From Lentisphaera araneosa HTCC2155 (GTDB lineage: Bacteria > Verrucomicrobiota > Lentisphaeria > Lentisphaerales > Lentisphaeraceae), in the NCBI RefSeq assembly GCF_000170755.1, contig NZ_ABCK01000015.1, positions 89,183 through 153,182 on the forward strand: a DNA stretch of 64,000 bases. The letters run 5' to 3'. Under the pieces are notes generated by a model that was given only the letters and a program-made list of their open reading frames with translations, had not been told where the DNA came from and did not search any database. The translations under genes and the position numbers were made by a program. This document shows positions 60,132 to 64,000 of the stretch, piece by piece; position 1 is the stretch's first letter; the number at the start of each line of letters is the position of its first letter.

Positions 60132-61399
60132 AAATATTCATTCCCATATTCGCCTGGCTTACTCTCAGTACTATAGCCTCAATTTTCCTTGGAAATGAGT
60201 TGCTCAACGAGGAGCTCAAGCCCAATTTCCTCCCTAATGACACAAGCCATGGTCATTACCAAATCGAATTAAAATGCGATGCTTGCCACACGCCAAATAT
60301 GGGCATTAAAGAGAATGCCTGTATCGACTGTCACCAACAGGATCTCAAAGATTCTCAGGATTCCCATCCAGCAAATAAATTTAATGACCCCCGTAATTTT
60401 GATATGGTCGCTAAGCTCGACGGTCGTAAATGTATCACCTGCCACAGCGAACACGTCCCTCACACTACAGGAAAAATGGGAGTCACCTTACCCGATAACT
60501 ATTGCATGGAATGCCATAGCGAAATTGGCGAAGAGCGTGAGTCACATAAAGGCCTCGATTATCAGACTTGTGCCACCGCCGGCTGTCACAATTACCACGA
60601 CAATCGTGCTTTGTACGAAGATTTCTTGGTCAAACACTATGGGGAAGACGATCACCTACACGCTGCCAGTGAAATCCCTCTCAATAAAAAAGTCGATAAA
60701 AGTAAAGCTCTGATTGAACACGACTCTCCCGAATTGCCAAATCCGCAAATCCTTCACGATTGGAGTTCTACGGCTCACGCGGCTGCAGGAGTCAACTGCC
60801 GTGCTTGTCATGAAAATGAAGAAGATAAAACTTGGAGCGATAAAGTCCCCTGGCAAACTTGCCAGAAATGCCACGAAGAAGAAAGTGAGTCCTTTCAACA
60901 AGGTCGCCACGGCATGCGCCTAAGTGTTGGTTTGCCTGCAATGAAAGTCGGCGATGCTCGTTTAGACATGAAAGCGACGGCCGCACACCGCGAAGTCAAT
61001 TGTGTGAGTTGCCACAACGACCATAGATTCAGTTTGCGAACGGCAGCAATGGATGCCTGCCTGAAATGTCACAATGATGAACACTCACTCAATTATAAAA
61101 AATCTCCTCACTTCACTTACTGGCGCATCGACAGTGCAATGGGCGAATTTAACAAAGGCGTTTCCTGTGCCACGTGCCATATGCCACGAGTTAAAAAGCA
61201 CGGCAAAGTCAAGGTTGACCACAATCAAAATAACAATCTACGTCCCAATGAAAAAATGATTCGCAGCTCGTGCATGAAGTGCCATGGCTTAGAGTTTTCT
61301 ATTAATGCTCTAGCTGACGAAGAACTCATTCAACACAATTTTAATCGATCTCCTCAAAAAGAGATCCCTTCGCTCGAATGGGCGAAGGAAAGAGAATAA
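60128..61399 (+). CDS. multihaem cytochrome c (11 haem-binding motifs)
   Basis: A 423-aa exported cytochrome with an N-terminal membrane/signal segment (MKIFIPIFAWLTLSTIASIFLG). There are ten CxxCH motifs (CDACH, CIDCH, CITCH, CMECH, CRACH, CQKCH, CVSCH, CLKCH, CATCH, CMKCH) and one longer CATAGCH (C-x4-CH). No CxxCK typical of NrfA catalytic haem. The start is the ATG overlapping the flavoprotein stop (ATGA); the upstream open frame lies inside that gene. It should accept electrons from the b haems and carry them in the periplasm to an acceptor, or be the reductase itself. Related to the cytochrome c3/NapC-NirT-like group in general style. Confidence 0.9.
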   Translation: MKIFIPIFAWLTLSTIASIFLGNELLNEELKPNFLPNDTSHGHYQIELKCDACHTPNMGIKENACIDCHQQDLKDSQDSHPANKFNDPRNFDMVAKLDGRKCITCHSEHVPHTTGKMGVTLPDNYCMECHSEIGEERESHKGLDYQTCATAGCHNYHDNRALYEDFLVKHYGEDDHLHAASEIPLNKKVDKSKALIEHDSPELPNPQILHDWSSTAHAAAGVNCRACHENEEDKTWSDKVPWQTCQKCHEEESESFQQGRHGMRLSVGLPAMKVGDARLDMKATAAHREVNCVSCHNDHRFSLRTAAMDACLKCHNDEHSLNYKKSPHFTYWRIDSAMGEFNKGVSCATCHMPRVKKHGKVKVDHNQNNNLRPNEKMIRSSCMKCHGLEFSINALADEELIQHNFNRSPQKEIPSLEWAKERE

Positions 61400-61488
61400 G
61401 GAGGTCTTTATAGAAGCATCATTCACAAGCTCTCATTTAAATCAATTTGCAGGCACACCTATCATAGTTAAATCAAGGAATACACATC

Positions 61489-62088
61489 ATGAAATTCATT
61501 AAAACTACCTGTTTCGCTCTAGCTTTAGGAGCTAGCTTTTTTACATCTTGCAATAAACCTGCTGAATCTGCCGCTGCTCCAGCTGCTGCAGAGCCAAGCG
61601 TTAAGCCAGAAAAAATGGCCGATGCTCTCTTCGCTGTTATGAAAGGTACTAGAACTGCCTACACTAAACACGTGATTAAAAACCTCGGTAAAGAGAAGAA
61701 AATTATTAAGCCTCACGAACAGTGGGAAGACAGAGAAAATGGCGTCATGCTTCCAGCTCAGATGTTCCGTTATGCTCGTGACCTCGCTATGGAACAAAAC
61801 CCAGGCTTCACTTACTCTCTCCAATCTGAGTGGCCCATCAATAAACAAAATGCCCCAAAAACTCCCATGGAGAAAGAAGGCCTAAAATATATTGGTGCTA
61901 ACCCAGGCAAGAACTTCTATGGTACTGAAGATCTCGGCGGTAAAAAGTTTTACACGGCTGTTTACCCTGATGTTGCCGTATCTGATGCTTGCATAGATTG
62001 TCATAACGATCACAAAGATTCTCCGCGTGATGATTTTGCAATGGGAGAAGTTATGGGTGGTGTTGTCATCCGTATCCCTATGAACTAG
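61489..62088 (+). CDS. DUF3365 c-haem lipoprotein
   Basis: A 199-aa periplasmic lipoprotein. The lipobox Cys21 (FFTSC) is followed by an Ala/Pro linker and a DUF3365 (Tll0287-like) domain ending in a single haem motif, CIDCH (Cys168-His172), within SDACIDCHNDHKDSPRDDFAMGEVMGGVVIRIP. DUF3365 domains are PAS-like haem sensors or electron carriers. With the multihaem cytochrome 90 bp upstream it probably takes part in the same periplasmic electron transfer, or senses redox state or NO/nitrite. AAGGAA precedes the ATG. A terminator follows. Confidence 0.88.
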   Translation: MKFIKTTCFALALGASFFTSCNKPAESAAAPAAAEPSVKPEKMADALFAVMKGTRTAYTKHVIKNLGKEKKIIKPHEQWEDRENGVMLPAQMFRYARDLAMEQNPGFTYSLQSEWPINKQNAPKTPMEKEGLKYIGANPGKNFYGTEDLGGKKFYTAVYPDVAVSDACIDCHNDHKDSPRDDFAMGEVMGGVVIRIPMN

Positions 62089-62099
62089 TTCATTATTTA

Positions 62100-62146
62100 A
62101 ACAGCGCCCAATTTAATTATGTGGTGTAAGGGGCGCTGTTTATTTT
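62100..62146 (+). terminator. terminator after the DUF3365 gene
   Basis: AACAGCGCCC (62100-62109) and GGGCGCTGTT (62131-62140) form a perfect 10-bp stem with a ~21-nt loop, followed by TATTTTTT. It closes the nrt-cytochrome transcript, so narK probably has its own promoter in the 160 bp that follow. Confidence 0.85.
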
Positions 62147-62149
62147 TTA

Positions 62150-62291
62150 TTACAATTATGTAAATACACCTTTTTAATTTACTTTTTTGTAGATTTTTTA
62201 TTTTTCCTATTTGATAATTCCTTCAAGTTAAGTAATCTAGCGACGCAGACGAAAAATCGTTATTTTAGATCTATTTATTACAATAACGTAA
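62150..62291. promoter_or_regulatory. two TTAC-N6-GTAA palindromes upstream of narK
   Basis: TTAC-aattat-GTAA (62150-62163) and TTAC-aataac-GTAA (62278-62291). Both are preceded by TTTA. The second ends 15 bp before the narK ATG and overlaps its ribosome-site region, which would suit repression. Same palindrome as at 53408-53450. Confidence 0.55.
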
Positions 62292-62306
62292 AAATGGATT
62301 TACAAA

Positions 62307-63722
62307 ATGGAAATAGCAGGCAAGGCCACAAAACTCAAGTTGACGGACATTAAGAGTCCTCAAATTCGCACCTTCTGGATAACCGCAATCGCATTCTTTA
62401 TGTGCTTTTTTGCATGGTTTGGGATTGTCCCCTTCATGCCAGCGGTAAAAAAGTCACTTGGAATGAGTGGCGACCAAGCAAACCTCTCAGTTATTGTAGC
62501 TGTGTCCGGCACAATTTTTGCACGTCTCTTACTCGGTAAACTCTGTGATAAATACGGTCCTCGTCTCTGCTACACTTGGATGTTGCTTCTAGGCTCACTC
62601 CCTGTAATGGGTATTGCTTTTGTTCAAACTTACGAACAATTTCTCTTCTGCCGTCTACTGATTGGCTTTATCGGCGCTTCTTTCGTTATCACTCAAGTTC
62701 ACACTTCTCTCATGTTCGCCCCCAATTGCGTAGGTACAGCCAATGCAACTTCTGCCGGCTGGGGTAACCTCGGTGGTGGTGCTAACCGCATGATTATGCC
62801 AATAATAGCTCTTGGCGTGGTCGCATGTGGCGTAGCTGAAGCCGATGCTTGGAGATGGTCAATGGGTGTAGCGGGTGTTATCTGCTTCCTCATGGGACTC
62901 GTTTATTACAAATTTACACAAGACACACCTGAGGGTAACTTCAAAGACCTCAAAGCTGCTGGTAAAATAAAAACCGATGCTCAGTCAAAAAAAGAAGGTG
63001 GCTTCCTAACAGCTGCAAAAGACTACCGCAGCTGGATCCTTTTCCTCGTTTATGCTGGTTGCTTCGGTATCGAACTTACTGTTTATGGAAAAATGGATGA
63101 CTATCTACAAGCACAATTTTCTTTAAGTCGTGGCCAGGCAGGTACTCTGGTAGCATGTTTTGCCTTAATGAATATTTTCGCTCGTACGACTGGTGGTTTC
63201 CTTGGTGATAAATTTGGCATCAAAAAAGGTCTCAAAGGTCGCGTTCAGTTCCTTATGCTCATCATGGTCATCGAAGGCCTTATTCTCGCATCTTTCTCAC
63301 AAATCACTTATTTCCCACTCGCCATCGTAGTTCTCATCCTCTTTTCTCTCAGTGTTCAAATGGCGGAAGGTGCCACCTTCACAGTTGTTCCCTTTATTAA
63401 TAAAAAATGCGTTGGCTCAGTATCCGGTATCGTGGGTGCGGGAGGTAACGCAGGTGCCGTACTCGCTGCTTGGTTAATTCGTGAGAAATGTAAGACTTCA
63501 CATGCCTCTGTTGATCCAAGTCAAATTACAGAAGCTTCAACGAAAGCAGCAGAAGCAGCTGGTATCTCTAATAGTTTTCTCATTCTTGGAGGCATCATTG
63601 TATTTGCAGGTATCGCAACAGCATTAGTTCGTTTCTCGGCCAAAGATGAAGAAGTTGCGGCCGCCGCAACGAAAAAAGCTCAGGAAGAAGCCGCAGCACT
63701 CAAAGGCGCTCTTCCTGCTTAA
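62307..63722 (+). CDS. narK: nitrate/nitrite transporter, NarK/NasA type (MFS NNP family)
   Basis: A 471-aa major facilitator protein with about 12 hydrophobic segments. The nitrate-signature segment AGWGNLGGGANRMIMP follows TANATS (about residues 144-165), and a second one, GIVGAGGNAGAVLAAWLI, lies in the C-terminal half; these are the NNP-family glycine-rich motifs. Arg73 in FARLLLGKLCDKYGPR matches the substrate-binding Arg of NarK. It imports nitrate or exchanges nitrite across the inner membrane. Weak ribosome site. Separate transcription unit by terminator position, but in the same nitrogen cluster. Confidence 0.94.
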   Translation: MEIAGKATKLKLTDIKSPQIRTFWITAIAFFMCFFAWFGIVPFMPAVKKSLGMSGDQANLSVIVAVSGTIFARLLLGKLCDKYGPRLCYTWMLLLGSLPVMGIAFVQTYEQFLFCRLLIGFIGASFVITQVHTSLMFAPNCVGTANATSAGWGNLGGGANRMIMPIIALGVVACGVAEADAWRWSMGVAGVICFLMGLVYYKFTQDTPEGNFKDLKAAGKIKTDAQSKKEGGFLTAAKDYRSWILFLVYAGCFGIELTVYGKMDDYLQAQFSLSRGQAGTLVACFALMNIFARTTGGFLGDKFGIKKGLKGRVQFLMLIMVIEGLILASFSQITYFPLAIVVLILFSLSVQMAEGATFTVVPFINKKCVGSVSGIVGAGGNAGAVLAAWLIREKCKTSHASVDPSQITEASTKAAEAAGISNSFLILGGIIVFAGIATALVRFSAKDEEVAAAATKKAQEEAAALKGALPA

Positions 63723-63744
63723 ATAAACTAAAAAACCTTCCTTT

Positions 63745-63776
63745 AACCCTCAGTAATCACTTGCTGAGGGTTTTTT
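63745..63776 (+). terminator. rho-independent terminator after narK
   Basis: CCCTCAG (63747-63753) and CTGAGGG (63764-63770) form a 7-bp stem, lengthened by flanking AA/TT, with a 10-nt loop and six T after it. Confidence 0.92.
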
Positions 63777-63793
63777 AAGACCAAAATAATTTA

Positions 63794-63883
63794 TTACGAT
63801 TTATGTAATAAATGAAAAAAGTGTTACTTTTTGGTATTTTTAACTAAAAACCAGATTGACCCTTACCTAAACTTAACTATAAT
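63794..63883 (+). promoter_or_regulatory. promoter region of a gene beyond the window, with two TTAC-type palindromes
   Basis: TTAC-gatttat-GTAA (63794-63808, seven-base spacer) and TTAC-tttttg-GTAT (63824-63837) lie about 29 bp apart, like the pair before nrtA. They are followed by TTGACC-N16-TATAAT (63856-63883), a near-consensus sigma-70 promoter reading rightward. No ORF starts before the edge, so the controlled gene or RNA lies outside. It is probably another nitrogen gene. No gene is seen between 63723 and 64000. Confidence 0.5.
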
Positions 63884-64000
63884 AAGCAAGATTAAATATG
63901 TCTTAGCCAAACCGAGACTCATTTAATGCAACTTTAAATAAAAAACATTTGCATAGAGCTCTAAGCTTTTATACAATAACCCCTATCATTTTTCAGTAAT

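Noticed and set aside
63884..64000. A riboswitch or antitermination leader after the promoter at 63856-63883.
   Set aside because: Only a few weak inverted matches are seen and the downstream gene is outside the window, so there is no support.

Overview
The window looks like part of a chromosome of a marine Lentisphaerae (PVC superphylum) bacterium, close to Lentisphaera. The pointers are an AT-rich genome, a PVC-type haem-binding dehydrogenase, a formylglycine sulfatase in a DUF1080 / Gfo-Idh-MocA sugar cluster, long tightly packed operons, many intergenic hairpins, and a PspA/flotillin/giant-ATPase envelope block. The assignment is inference from gene families; no rRNA is present to fix it. 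I saw no tRNA, rRNA or CRISPR array.

1-12.2 kb, carbohydrate use. The left edge cuts a GPH-type sugar:cation symporter. After a solute-binding lipoprotein comes an eight-gene minus-strand operon (10570 to 1305): DUF1080 lipoprotein, Nramp-like transporter, a 32-aa membrane ORF, sulfatase, Gfo/Idh/MocA oxidoreductase, TIM-barrel isomerase, PVC dehydrogenase with a C-terminal c-type haem site, and a GntR-type regulator. A XylR-like AraC regulator is divergent from it. A gene-free block of hairpins and direct repeats follows (11.88-12.25 kb).

12.2-16.7 kb, uronate use. uxaC, an SDR that looks like fructuronate reductase, gntK and a LarA-family (nickel-pincer) protein form one operon, with a divergent cupin gene. 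Together they suggest glucuronate -> fructuronate -> mannonate -> gluconate -> 6-phosphogluconate, with a LarA-type 2-epimerase replacing the usual dehydratase route.

17-38.5 kb, housekeeping. uvrA; a run holding an SH3 protein, bioB, metX, metW, a CCA-adding enzyme and a degenerate UbiA-like protein; two tandem DUF481 outer-membrane proteins; LemA with two TPM-domain proteins; a glucosylglycerate synthesis and phosphorolysis locus; and a TylF-like methyltransferase, a small-molecule kinase and an inositol-phosphatase-family gene.

38.6-53.2 kb, mobile DNA and envelope stress. An IS110/IS1111-type element (about 1.5 kb) sits inside an array of short palindromes, and the array can be rebuilt by removing it. 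Then comes a phage-shock-like block: SPFH protein, 1734-aa AAA ATPase, YqiK-type flotillin, YqiJ-type OB-fold membrane protein, PspA, and a divergent PspF-like sigma-54 activator. A decayed GxxExxY unit with 15-bp inverted ends lies between pspA and yqiJ.

53.4-63.8 kb, nitrate uptake and electron transfer. nrtA, nrtB (with an unusual coiled-coil insertion), two ATPase genes, a NirB-like flavoprotein fused to a di-haem b membrane domain, an 11-haem-site cytochrome c, a DUF3365 c-haem lipoprotein and narK. No nitrate or nitrite reductase catalytic subunit is recognisable here. A palindrome, TTAC-N6-GTAA, recurs in the regulatory gaps of this cluster and is the best candidate for a shared operator.
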